Positions 17,040 to 25,352 of a DNA stretch of 25,382 nucleotides are shown in pieces. Every line of letters starts with the position of its first letter. Position 1 is the stretch's first letter. A program made the translations under genes and the position numbers. The notes under the pieces are model-generated. The model was not told the DNA's origin. It did not search any database and saw nothing but the letters and a program-made list of their open reading frames with translations. The stretch is from Scleroderma bovista (taxonomy: Eukaryota; Basidiomycota; Agaricomycetes; Boletales; Sclerodermataceae), in assembly GCA_037178675.1 (NCBI GenBank), contig JAYMGJ010000112.1, forward strand, positions 1-25,382, given 5' to 3'.

Positions 17040-18979
17040 AGGTGAGTCTGGTGGTTTTGGGTCGTTTGGGCGCGTTCTGACGATTTGTGGTGCGTTTGTA
17101 GTCGTTCTCGCGTCGTTTCCAACGCTTGGGGCGTCCGTGCGTCCGTTCGACGTGTCCGCAGGGTGTCTGGTGCGATATAGCTGTTTCTCGGTCCCAATGG
17201 GTGAGTTTGGCGCCTCTGACTCTGTTCGCTGTGTACTGACGCTTCGTTTGCAGGTATCAACGCGTCATTTGCAACGCTTTGGGCATCCATGTGCCCGCTC
17301 GATGTGTCCGTGTGGCTCGCAAGGCCATCCGCCGCGTCTGAGCACGACGTTGTGCTCCCAGCAGGTGAGTTTGGTGGTTCTGGCTCGAATCGAGGTGTGC
17401 TGACGCTTTGCGGTGCGTTTGCAGGTGTTAACGCGTCCGTCTCGACGCTTGGGACCTCTGTGAGTCCATGCGACGTGTCCGTCTGGCTCCCAAAGCCGTC
17501 CGTCGCGTCTACACCGTGTTTCGCGTCTCCAGCACCCAGGTAAGTGGTTGGTTCGTCACCATTACTTATACCACCTCTTTCAGCGTTGTTTGACGCATTC
17601 AGGGCATCTCTGTGGCCGCTTGACGCGTCCGCGTGGCTGCCAATGCCATCCGTCTCGTCGACGGCGCGTTTTGCATCTCCAGTGCTCAGGTACGTGCCTG
17701 CACCGGTTCTATGGCTCACAACGACCGTTCTAGCTTCATTTGGCGTGTTTGACGCGTCCGCTTGGGCTCTCAACTCGTCTGTCCGGCCCTCCGACTCATC
17801 CGCCTGCCCTTTCGACATCTCCGTTCGGCGTCCAGGGCCGTTCGCGTCGTCTGTACAAGGACTCATGCCTCCTAGGCGTATGCGTGCGATCGTCTCGCCG
17901 CTGCCTGAGTCTTCTGACTCAATTGAGACAATAGCGAGTGTCTCCGACTCGTTTGAAGTGGCGGCGAGCTTCTGGGGCATAGATTGCCCGCTTGAACTAT
18001 GTGTGTAGCCATTTGCGGCACCACCAACGCTCTCCCCTTCGAGCGGCGATCTTTGCCGTCTGGGTAAGTGAATTATGGGCTTCGGGTGCCCGTTTGAGCG
18101 CTGCGTGTTGGCGTTTGCGCGTCCATTTGGCTGAGGTACGTATCGTTTTGACTTTTGCTGATGTTTCACAGCGTTTATAGGTCGTGTTCGTGAGGATGGT
18201 ATTGGGCCGTCGCCCGTCGTCATCTCAGACGTCCTGTCTGCCAAATTGGGGGCTGGCGAAGCCTTTTCGTCGTTCCGATTCACCTCGCGCGTGGTGCGCT
18301 GCCACTGCCCTCCGCTCTCGGCCGTTTCCTGGTCGTCTCCCCTCAACGTTCCATCAGGCGCATTTGGCGGGTGTCCCGGGTCTTTAGGGTAGATAGTTGT
18401 ATTGTTTGTACTCATGGTACTGGGGAAATTGGGGATGCCAGCTGGCATGGTGCCACTGGGCTTTTCGTTGTGGATTTTTGTCATTTTGAGCTCGAATGTT
18501 AGACTAGTATTATAGCCGTTATCACGATCTGTGTCATGTGCAACGCGCGTGGCTGCGCTGGCTTCTTCAACATGGTTTCCTTCGACTGTATCTGCGGTGC
18601 GCGCTGAGTCAGCGCCATCCGACTTTGAGTACAAGTCCTCTCGGAGAGGCTTGTCTTCGTCACTCTGTTCCGCTGGTGGCTCAATAGCTATAGGTTCATG
18701 GTCGCCAAAGATGGCTGCGAGGTGGCTGAAGAGAGTGTGGGCAAGCTTGTGGTGCACGAGTCGCTCGAGAAGAGAATCTGTAATCACTTCAAGTATAATA
18801 AATTTTGCCACTGCATTAGATGAGTTCCAAGCTTCGAGTTCGCGCGAATCTATGGGTTTTGGTGCTGCACCTGCGAGGTGGCTGACTACACCTTCTGTGG
18901 CTGCACTATCGAGGATATGTGCGCGGTAAATTTTCCAGTTTTGATTTTCTCGCGCGAGTTCAGGGATTTCGAGGACCAT
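16925..18979 (-). CDS. Gag-like protein of the non-autonomous element, long repetitive tail
   Basis: The ATG at 18979 lies 18 nt after the primer site, a normal gag position. Residues 1-95 resemble copia-type Gag N-termini (NQNWKIYRAHILDSAATEG, EAWNSSNAVAKFIILEVI, LAHTLFSHLAAIFGD). The rest is hydrophilic and disordered. From about residue 365 it contains tandem repeats of 50-57 residues with the core DAxGxxSHxDxSSGHxDA, and successive unit lengths in DNA (150, 159, 171 nt) are all multiples of three, which supports this strand and frame as once coding. The frame appears to slip near 17,200-17,250, where one unit is 152 nt; after that the 684-residue frame reads unlike the repeats, while the homologous NSP-type motif continues in another frame. 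There is no zinc knuckle or enzyme domain. It may package RNA in trans with a copia element. Confidence 0.65.
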   Translation of the reverse strand: MVLEIPELARENQNWKIYRAHILDSAATEGVVSHLAGAAPKPIDSRELEAWNSSNAVAKFIILEVITDSLLERLVHHKLAHTLFSHLAAIFGDHEPIAIEPPAEQSDEDKPLREDLYSKSDGADSARTADTVEGNHVEEASAATRVAHDTDRDNGYNTSLTFELKMTKIHNEKPSGTMPAGIPNFPSTMSTNNTTIYPKDPGHPPNAPDGTLRGDDQETAESGGQWQRTTREVNRNDEKASPAPNLADRTSEMTTGDGPIPSSRTRPINAVKHQQKSKRYVPQPNGRANANTQRSNGHPKPIIHLPRRQRSPLEGESVGGAANGYTHSSSGQSMPQKLAATSNESETLAIVSIESEDSGSGETIARIRLGGMSPCTDDANGPGRRTEMSKGQADESEGRTDELRAQADASNTPNEARTVVVSHRTGAGTYLSTGDAKRAVDETDGIGSHADASSGHRDALNASNNAERGGISNGDEPTTYLGAGDAKHGVDATDGFGSQTDTSHGLTEVPSVETDALTPANAPQSVSTPRFEPEPPNSPAGSTTSCSDAADGLASHTDTSSGHMDAQSVANDALIPANEASVHSEQSQRRQTHPLGPRNSYIAPDTLRTRRTDARTPQALETTRERLQTHHKSSERAQTTQNHQTHLWRLHGSAQTGQTATGTARMCRACGRTCRALHTRRKQL

Positions 18980-18996
18980 TTCACTTCAGGCAAGAG

Positions 18997-19010
18997 CAGG
19001 GCTCATAACC
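18997..19010 (-). promoter_or_regulatory. Primer-binding site matching initiator tRNA-Met anticodon arm
   Basis: The minus strand reads GGTTATGAGCCCTG directly after the 5' LTR. It is identical over 14 nt to the site of the truncated copia element at 1757-1770, although the two LTRs are unrelated. It implies copia/Ty5-style half-tRNA priming. Confidence 0.85.
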
Positions 19011-19319
19011 TCTTGAAAAAAGTGTGTTGGGGGGTTGCTACAGTGGACCTAAAGGACAGAAGCTGTGGTAGGAAGTTGGTAACCCTGTAGTAACCTCAGT
19101 AGATGTTCAAGCTACTGTATTAGAGTAATACCTGTAGTAACTACTACAAGTTAGTATGAGTAAAAGAGTGTGTAAAGGACTACTTACCCTCAGTAGATGT
19201 TCAAGCTACTGAGGGACTAATAGGAAAATACTACTGTGTATGTGCGCTAGGAAGGCTTATGTAAGCCGCACGGTCATGTGCCTAAGTACCTAGTAACGCA
19301 TGCTGGTTAATTTACAACA
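19011..19319 (-). repeat. 5' LTR of the gag-only element
   Basis: The partner of 5556-5864, 308 of 309 bases identical. GGTCA follows at 19320-19324. The two hairpin motifs lie at 19094-19117 and 19187-19215. Confidence 0.93.
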
Positions 19320-19324
19320 GGTCA

Positions 19325-19769
19325 CTGTTCTGCTATGCTGTAAGTTGTAAGTTGTGTCGTGGTAGAACTCTTCAATAATGGGCTAAAATGACCACATAGG
19401 TATAATTCTGAGGATCAAACTCTGGCATGCTTCGTAGGAGAGGAGTCTGGGTGAATGTAAGCTGAGACCTTTTGCTTCAGTGGGGTACGAGGTGTAGCAG
19501 ATGCACAAGGTACTAGAACCTGAATCACGACTATAGAGAACTGCAGGGGTAAACCCCCAGGTATCCAAGTGTCTACCTGGACCCAACTGGTCGAACCCTC
19601 ATACCCTCCAACCCATGGGTACATAGCACTTTGAAGGGTCTCAAGGGTATACCCTGGAAGGGTACTATCAAATAGTGTTATTAACTATCTGAAGTACATG
19701 ATGTATATACACAATAATATATCTACATGATCAGGTGGCAGCGTCATCATCGTCGTCGCACCTTGTGCT
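19325..19769. other. Non-coding stretch with clustered GGGTA/TACCC palindromes
   Basis: No protein-like frame is present. Between about 19545 and 19670 there are several short inverted repeats: GGGGTAAACCCC, CCAGGTA...TACCTGG, ACCCATGGGT and AGGGTATACCCT. Such clusters occur near transposon ends, but no terminal repeat or target duplication could be assigned. The left part is the target flank of the gag-only element. Confidence 0.4.
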
Positions 19770-19790
19770 TAGTGTTTTAAGGTCCGGTCC
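19770..19790 (+). repeat. Left terminal inverted repeat of the hAT element
   Basis: 20 of 21 bases match the inverse of the right end. It is followed by dense ACCGGTCC-type motifs up to about 19970. Confidence 0.85.
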
Positions 19791-22087
19791 GGTCCGGTCT
19801 TTTTCCTAATTTTGAAAGGACCGAGACTGCAACCGGTCCTAAATTTTTTCCTTCGCATCAAAGACCGAACCGAACCAACCAGGACCGGTCTTGATCGGTC
19901 CTGTGCTTTGCTGCAACCGGTCTGAACTGGTCTTCCCAGAAACCGGTCCAAAACCGCAAAGGACCAACCAGGACTGATGAAATATGTCAAAATGTAAATT
20001 GACATACAAACAAAGCAGTGCATTTCATGCAGCAGCAAGTACATAAAGATGGACGATTCCTGGTCTAACTCTCAGCTCTCTTCCGTCATGTCCGAAGCTC
20101 GAAAGTCCTCTCGAAAAAAAGTCGCAACTGCAAAGGGGCGTGAGCTGGAAAGTCAGAAAGAGAAACGAACAAACACACGGTCTCGTGCACCAAAGTGCCG
20201 GACATCCTCAAAAAGAAAGTTGGGGAAACGAAGGGCCAGCTCAGGCCACAGTGAGTTGGACAATGACGAAGATGTTCCACAGAGCTCAAAGAGGCAAAGC
20301 AAGAAGAGACGAGAGCACCACAGCAGCTCCACTTCGGTTGAGGAAGTGGAGGATAGAGACGAGGAATCTGACATTGAGGAGGTCGAGGACAAGGAACATG
20401 AGGGTATCAGCGAGGGCCAGGGAAATGATGAGGTATGTACTAGCACAATAACTTGCAATCTTGCTTGACTGGATTGATGCGAAGGATGACTTGTTGCATG
20501 AACATCGCGCTACAGTACCTGATGTGAAGCACACAAAGAGAGGGGAGACAAAGGATTTACTTACGATCTTTTCCGATCGGGTGCATGTCAAGTTCATCAA
20601 GCCCAATGGGAGCGTTGAGGAGGTCGCAGGGCGCTGGTGCAATGTATGCAAGTAAGTGAATGCAAAAGGCAGCTTATCTTGCTTGGACTTACAACAATAC
20701 AGATCAGATGAGGACTTGATAGCAAAATGTGGAAAGCGCAAGGCATTTTTCACAGGGGGGAACTCCACGTGCCACCAACACATTCGCTGCCACTACGAAG
20801 TATATCACGAATGCTGTGAAGCTCAGAAGATTAAGGAAAACCACCACGCAATTCCACACAACGTACTGGCTGAAAGAAGAGCAGTTAAGAAAAAAGTGCC
20901 TGGGCAGATGACTCTTGACGGTCAGTTTTCAAAGGTGACAGGCACTAGTGCACGGACGTTCTCACGTGAGGATGTCTTGAAATCAGTCGCAGAGTTTGTA
21001 GTGTGCGATAATCAGGTGAGTCAGTTTGCAAAGCTATGTGAACAGTAATCAACTAGACACACAAAAGTCACTAGCAGTGGCTGACAAAGTCTCATTTCGG
21101 AACTGCCTTGTTTCCATGCAACCCTCTGCAACTAAGATAGACATTCCTTCGACTCACAACATCACCGTTTACCTGCACAACGCATTCTCTTCGTTTTTTA
21201 AGAAGATCCAGGAAGAAATCAAGGTAATTGGGTGTTTTATGTAGCTCTATCCATCATGTACTGAAGCCAAACTGTTACAGTCAACATCAGCTGGGCGTGT
21301 ATCAACAACCATGGACCTTTGATCTGTGGATCAAACGAAGGCATCTTTCCTCGGCATCACTGTGCATTGGATCCATATCAACAGTATGTCCTCAAAGTGG
21401 ACTTTACGAGCTGAAGTCATTGCATTCCGGGGGATTTTGGGATCGCACACTGGAGACAATGTCGGGCATTATTTTGTGGGGCTTTGCGAGCAGGCTGGGC
21501 TCATTTCTGTGGGAGCCAGCAAGGTTAGACCAAGATATCTTTTGTGTTGAATTTGACTTGACGAATATGCAACAGCTTTACTGTATCACTGCCGACAATG
21601 CCAGTAACAACGACACAACTTGTGAAACCGTCGAGCAGCTTCTACATGCACGCAGGATCTATTCATTTGACCCATTCACTTGTCGCCTGTTCTGCCTTGT
21701 GCATGTCGTCAACCTAGGTGTCACCAATCTCATGGCTGCCATCACCAAAACTGCAACTGTCGAGACCACGTCAGCCATCTGGGAATATGACCCTATGCTC
21801 CCCGACAATCGTGTACTTGGAGACTCTCTTGATGTGATCGCTGCTGTGCATACATTGGCCATCAAGGTTCGTTTATCTTTTCTGTGGCTGCCTTGTTGAT
21901 CAATGATTAAGTTTACCTATCAAATAGATTCAGTGCTCAGGCCAGCAGATCGAATATTTCAGAACACTTCAAGGAAGGTGTGGAATTGATCCTCCATGCA
22001 CGATACCACTGCATAGCAATGTTCGATGGGGCACAGCAGACAAGATGCTTGCCCGTTGTAGAGACGTGCGCATCTCTAGGTGCATAT

Positions 22088-23322
22088 CTGCGCATTAGAG
22101 CTTGTTTGGCCAGGAGCTATGGAGTGCAGGTACCCATGTGCACTGGAGGCACTCTAGCGCATGCAGGACTCCCTGTTAGGTGCGCATACATCAGTTCCAC
22201 AGAGCTATGGCCTTCCATCCATGTCTCGAGCTCCTTCGGTCACCTGCAGCAGTGTCTGCATGCTCAGTGTGCACCAGGCCTTCATCCACACTACTCAGCA
22301 CAGCCACCCGCACAACTCGCACCCACTAGCTCTCCAACGCGCAGCCTCGTGCGCTCTGTAGCCCCCTGTGAAGGTCCCACATCAGCACTCTCTCTATGTC
22401 TCTTCCAGTGCACACTTCAGTCACTCAGAGCAGCATTGAGTTGTCTCCACTTGCTTGTGCATCTCAGCACAGCCATGCACGCACTCCACGCGCACTCCTG
22501 CACCTGTTAGCATGCTCTCCAGCCCACAGTGCTGCGCGTCAGGGTCCTGCCCCCTCCAGTGGTCCCCCAGGCTGGTCCGATGTCATCAGGGACAGTATCT
22601 GGCATGTTCCGCCTCGTGTCTCCATTCCGCTCCTTCCCTCTTCTGTGTGTCACCTTTCCTGGGCTTGTTCCTGCTCCTGGTGCCTCGGGGCATGTGCGCT
22701 TTTCCTTATTTAGAAGGATGCCATCACTATTGGTCCGTTATTCACTCCCTATTCGTTTCCGCATCTCTCTCTCTCGTTTTACGTTCTAGCAGTGCCAGGG
22801 TCCACACTACCACTCCCCATTTAGCTAGGATCATCGCTTCTGTGCGCTTCTTGCGCGCTTTCCCTTATTTAGCCTTCCCGTCATGTACCTACACTTGTTT
22901 CACTATATAGGCCTCATCCACACAAAAATAAGAAGCTTTTTTCTGCCCCCATCTGAGTCTTAGTGTGTGTCCTGCCGCATTTCCTGTGTCCTGAGGTTTC
23001 CCCTGTGTCCTGCCGTTCTTTTCCTGTGTTCTGACGATCTCTGATGACCCCTGCTCTCGCGCTCTGGTGATACCCTGCGGTTTCCGCTACTTCTGCTCTT
23101 CCTTGCGCGTGTCTACATGTTCCAGGCAACCCCCAGACTCTCTAGTCGCGCATACCCTGCGCATTTGGCTGCACTTCTCACCCCCTCTCTGCTCTCTCGA
23201 CTCACAGGTCCCTCGAGCGTGCTCCTGCGCTCTATATCTCTTAGCTCCCCTAGTCCAGCCAGACCAAGTCTCCTCGGGCGAACACCTATTTTCGCGCCTT
23301 CAAGGGACTTACCCCCTACACC
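22088..23322. mobile_element. Unclassified 1235-bp insertion inside the hAT transposase exon
   Basis: GTGCATAT occurs on both sides (22080-22087 and 23323-23330). The transposase sequence ending in ADKMLARCRDVRISR resumes after it with DELFGPIT at the spacing normal for the family. The insert is C/T-rich on the plus strand, has no recognisable protein and no terminal inverted repeat, and contains a TATA-like CTATATAG at 22903-22910 followed by AATAAG. A short tandem repeat lies in its right third. TG...CA ends do not fit any 5-bp duplication, so a solo LTR is not supported. An 8-bp duplication is hAT-like, but the termini are not. Confidence 0.6.
22964..23040 (+). repeat. Tandem repeat of about 19-21 bp (TTTCCTGTGTCCTG-like)
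   Basis: Four degenerate units share the core CCTGTGTCCTG with variable CCG/AGG/ACG spacers. They lie within the unclassified insertion, downstream of its TATA-like box. Confidence 0.6.
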
Positions 23323-24827
23323 GTGCATATGATCTTCGTCAGGTAAGTCTTTAGTCTTACCAATACTAATGTAGGAACTTATACAGATTATTCTAGCCAA
23401 TCAACTTATTCATTGCCTCTGCAGACGAGCTATTCGGTCCCATTACAACTATTCGATGTTCTAGGGATGGCCATGTTGATAAACAAATCCCATGGACGGC
23501 GTTCACGCTCAAAGCCGCTGATTGGGAGCACGTCAACAATATGCAGGCCATCATCTCAGATGCCAATGCAATCCAACAATATTTTTCAGCAGAGCAACAT
23601 CCGACCCTCTGGCATGTCGTTCCAGCGCTCGAAGAACTTCAAACAAGTTGGGAAGCGAAGCAGAACGATCCGAAGTATCGCCCATACCACTCTGCCATTG
23701 GCCGTGGTCTTGCCAAGATCGGAAAGTATTATAATAAACTTGATGATAAGCCGGTCTACGTTTTGGCACTTAGTAGGTTCAACTTGATTCTGATTCACTT
23801 TTATTTTGATCGTCTTGACAGTTCTCCATCCATACTACAAGTTGGATTACATTAAGATGGCTTGGGGAGGAGCTGAAGAACAAGAACAGCAACAAGCAGC
23901 GGGTGATCCAAATGCAAAGAACTGGCACGACGAGGCGTTGAAGATCATTGAGAATGCTATGTGTGATTATTGGAAAGAAGCTCAGGAGGAATCCCGCTGC
24001 CAACTCGTCGCCCATGGACAATCAACATCTGCATCTCAGTCATCTCCCACTACAGGCTCTGCCACCCTTGATTCCACATTTGATCAGCATCGCCATGAGC
24101 TCCTGGAGAAAGCCGCTCGTGAGAACAGCGCCTTGCTGGGTTGGGCCACTGAATTACGCCGCTATCTCAGTGTGGTCATTGAAGGTGCTTCGAAGGATAT
24201 GGACATTATTGCATGGTGGGCAGTAAGTATCACTATGCTATTTCATGCCTCGTATACTGACATAACTTGCAGAAACATGCTCATGTGTATCCAACTCTTT
24301 CACGTATCGCATGAAATGTTTGTGCAGTCCCTGCATCATCTGTCCCCTGTGAGCGGCTTTTTTCGGCCAGTGCTGAAATAGCTACAGATCGATGTTCCTG
24401 CCTTGGATCTAGTCGCTTCGAAGAACTTCAAATCATGAAGCACACGTGGAATTCCTCTCTCGTTGACCATGCTCGAGCTAATTCTTGCGAAGTCGAAGAT
24501 ATTCTCCTTCAAGATGTCAAGGAGTTGTATGAGCGCAATGAAGAATTGTCCAGGGACGATCAGATGGGTGATGTCGATGATGTCATCATGGTTTAGTTTG
24601 GGTATTGTATTGTACTACGTCTGTGTGCCTTTCGTATGGTCAGTGAAATGTTATGCATGCACTATATCAAAAAAGACCGGTTTGGACCGGTCCGCAACCG
24701 GTCCTTGATTTCAATCTCAATGGTAAGGACCAAGACCGCAAGTTGGCCAACCAGTGCAGGACCGAGACCACAGTCCGGTCCTAAATGTGATCAGTCCGGT
24801 CCAGTCCTCGGTCTTTCATCGGTCCTA

Positions 24828-24848
24828 GGACTGGACCTTAAAACACTA
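24828..24848 (-). repeat. Right terminal inverted repeat of the hAT element
   Basis: The inverse reads TAGTGTTTTAAGGTCCAGTCC, one mismatch to the left end. Inward to about 24670 the sequence is dense in ACCGGTCC/GGTCC motifs. Confidence 0.85.
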
Positions 24849-24977
24849 CCAAGGACTAAGGAGACTAGGAAACTAGAGAGTGGAAGGCTGGTTCAGTCAC
24901 TCCAGGACTGAGCTCAAACATATACAGACGAAAGAGGGAAGTTGCTTAGTAAGCTAGTACAAGCCTACATAAGCTAA

Positions 24978-25352
24978 GGTAGAGAGTCCAGTATCAGTAC
25001 CACTATCAGCAACTCTACACACCTAGAGACAGGACAGTCTCTACACTGCAAAGCAATATATGGATTTGGTCCTTATCTTGCTGACTATCCTGAACAAGCA
25101 TTGTTAGCTTGTATAGTTCAAGGGTGGTGTCCAAAGTAAGTGATGACAATTATTGCTAAATATAATGATTTCACCATTATTTAGATGTACTGCTTATTGT
25201 GCTGATTTGGATAATGATCCTGATGCTATATTGTGCAATCATGAATATACTCAGGCTTTAATGAATGCATTTGCCTCTCATATTTTATGGCAAAAATATG
25301 GGATAGTTGATGATATTTTGGTAAAACCTATCCTCCTACTAGTGATACAATG
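24978..25352 (+). pseudogene. Plavaka-type transposase fragment (CACTA-related), two partial exons
   Basis: An open frame from about 24978 enters recognisable sequence at IYGFGPYLADYPEQ, continues ALLACIVQGWCPK, and is interrupted by an intron at 25136-25183 (GTAAGT...TTTAG). It resumes with CTAYCADLDNDPDA and ALMNAFASHILWQKYGIVDD. This block is typical of the Plavaka transposases of mushroom-forming fungi, where it is normally followed by a PFT-x-x-FPRADI motif. Here a possible donor (GTAAAA at 25326) leads to the edge without that motif being visible. Codons are strongly AT-rich, unlike the neighbouring elements. The 5' part of the gene is missing, since the preceding bases after the hAT end have no family-like sequence. 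It is either truncated on the left or continues past the right edge as a fragment. Confidence 0.62.

Larger units (their letters stand above)
15755..18171 (+). other. Array of about 14 intron-like GT-AG modules antisense to the gag-like gene
   Basis: On the plus strand, consecutive modules start with GTGAGT, GTAAGT, GTACGT or a similar donor, usually contain CTGAC, CTGAT or a related branch-like motif, and end in AG. Positions: 15755-15810, 15970-16010, 16111-16163, 16252-16292, 16393-16457, 16535-16588, 16794-16840, 16871-16930, 17042-17101, 17201-17253, 17365-17424, 17540-17583, 17690-17733, 18136-18171. Lengths are 36-65 nt and the pieces between are mostly about 90-200 nt. Some adjacent modules are clear duplicates (the 60-nt set at 16871, 17042 and 17365), while others share only the splice-like signals. 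Joining the pieces does not give one consistent plus-strand reading frame, so a coding plus-strand gene is not proven. See the findings. Confidence 0.6.
5556..19319 (-). mobile_element. Gag-only LTR retrotransposon (TR-GAG type), host of a nested gypsy element
   Basis: Two 309-bp LTRs (5556-5864 and 19011-19319) differ at one base and are flanked by GGTCA (5551-5555 and 19320-19324). A half-tRNA(iMet) primer site abuts the upstream LTR and a purine tract abuts the downstream LTR. Removing the nested gypsy element and one GTTTG copy leaves 4,051 bp. The internal part encodes only a gag-like protein with a long repetitive tail. Protease, integrase, reverse transcriptase and RNase H are absent, so the element must have moved with enzymes from another, probably copia-type, element. 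Non-autonomous elements with this layout are called TR-GAG in plants. The LTR ends are TG...GA on the coding strand rather than TG...CA, but both the duplication and the primer site fix these boundaries. Confidence 0.9.
20049..24596 (+). pseudogene. hAT transposase (BED finger, catalytic core, dimerization domain), broken
   Basis: Inferred exons: 20049-20432, 20485-20651, 20703-21015, 21068-21223, 21281-21523, 21576-21866, 21928-23342 (split by the insertion), 23425-23772, 23822-24222, 24273-24596. Introns are 44-82 nt with GT-AG ends, and each junction keeps the frame of recognisable hAT sequence. The N-terminus is basic and acidic. A BED zinc finger follows (CNVC, then STCHQHIRCHYEVYH). The core has TTMDL, TADNASNNDTTCETV, CLVHVVNLG and HSNVRWGTA. 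The end has the hAT dimerization motif SSVPCERLFSASAEIATD. Lesions: TGA at 21320-21322, where relatives have Trp after DL; TGA at 24312-24314; and the insertion within the seventh exon, whose junction also carries an ATATGA. The transposase cannot be made whole. The stop is TAG at 24594. Confidence 0.85.
19770..24848 (+). mobile_element. hAT DNA transposon with 21-bp terminal inverted repeats
   Basis: The ends are TAGTGTTTTAAGGTCCGGTCC (19770-19790) and, inverted, the same with one mismatch (24828-24848). Both subterminal regions are packed with ACCGGTCC/GGTCCGG motifs, likely transposase-binding sites. Inside is a ten-exon hAT transposase on the plus strand. The element is split by a 1235-bp insertion at 22088-23322. 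The 8-bp target duplication typical of hAT is not visible: CTTGTGCT precedes and CCAAGGAC follows. Confidence 0.88.

Noticed and set aside
17289..18008. Plus-strand protein-coding gene made by splicing the antisense modules
   Set aside because: Exon 17254-17364 joins in frame to 17425-17539, but joining this to 17584-17689 and then to 17734 gives TGA stops with the obvious splice sites. A clean plus-strand protein is not supported, so the array is listed as structure only.
18997..19010. Part of a tRNA-Met gene
   Set aside because: Only the anticodon arm is matched, with no acceptor, D or T arm; its position against the LTR explains it as a primer site.
21980..22913. Overlapping plus-strand open frames in the insertion
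   Set aside because: The Ser/His/Leu/Cys-rich translations reflect the C/T-rich composition and do not resemble protein.
22088..23322. Solo LTR interpretation of the insertion
   Set aside because: No combination of TG...CA ends with a 4-6 bp duplication fits, in spite of the TATA-like box.
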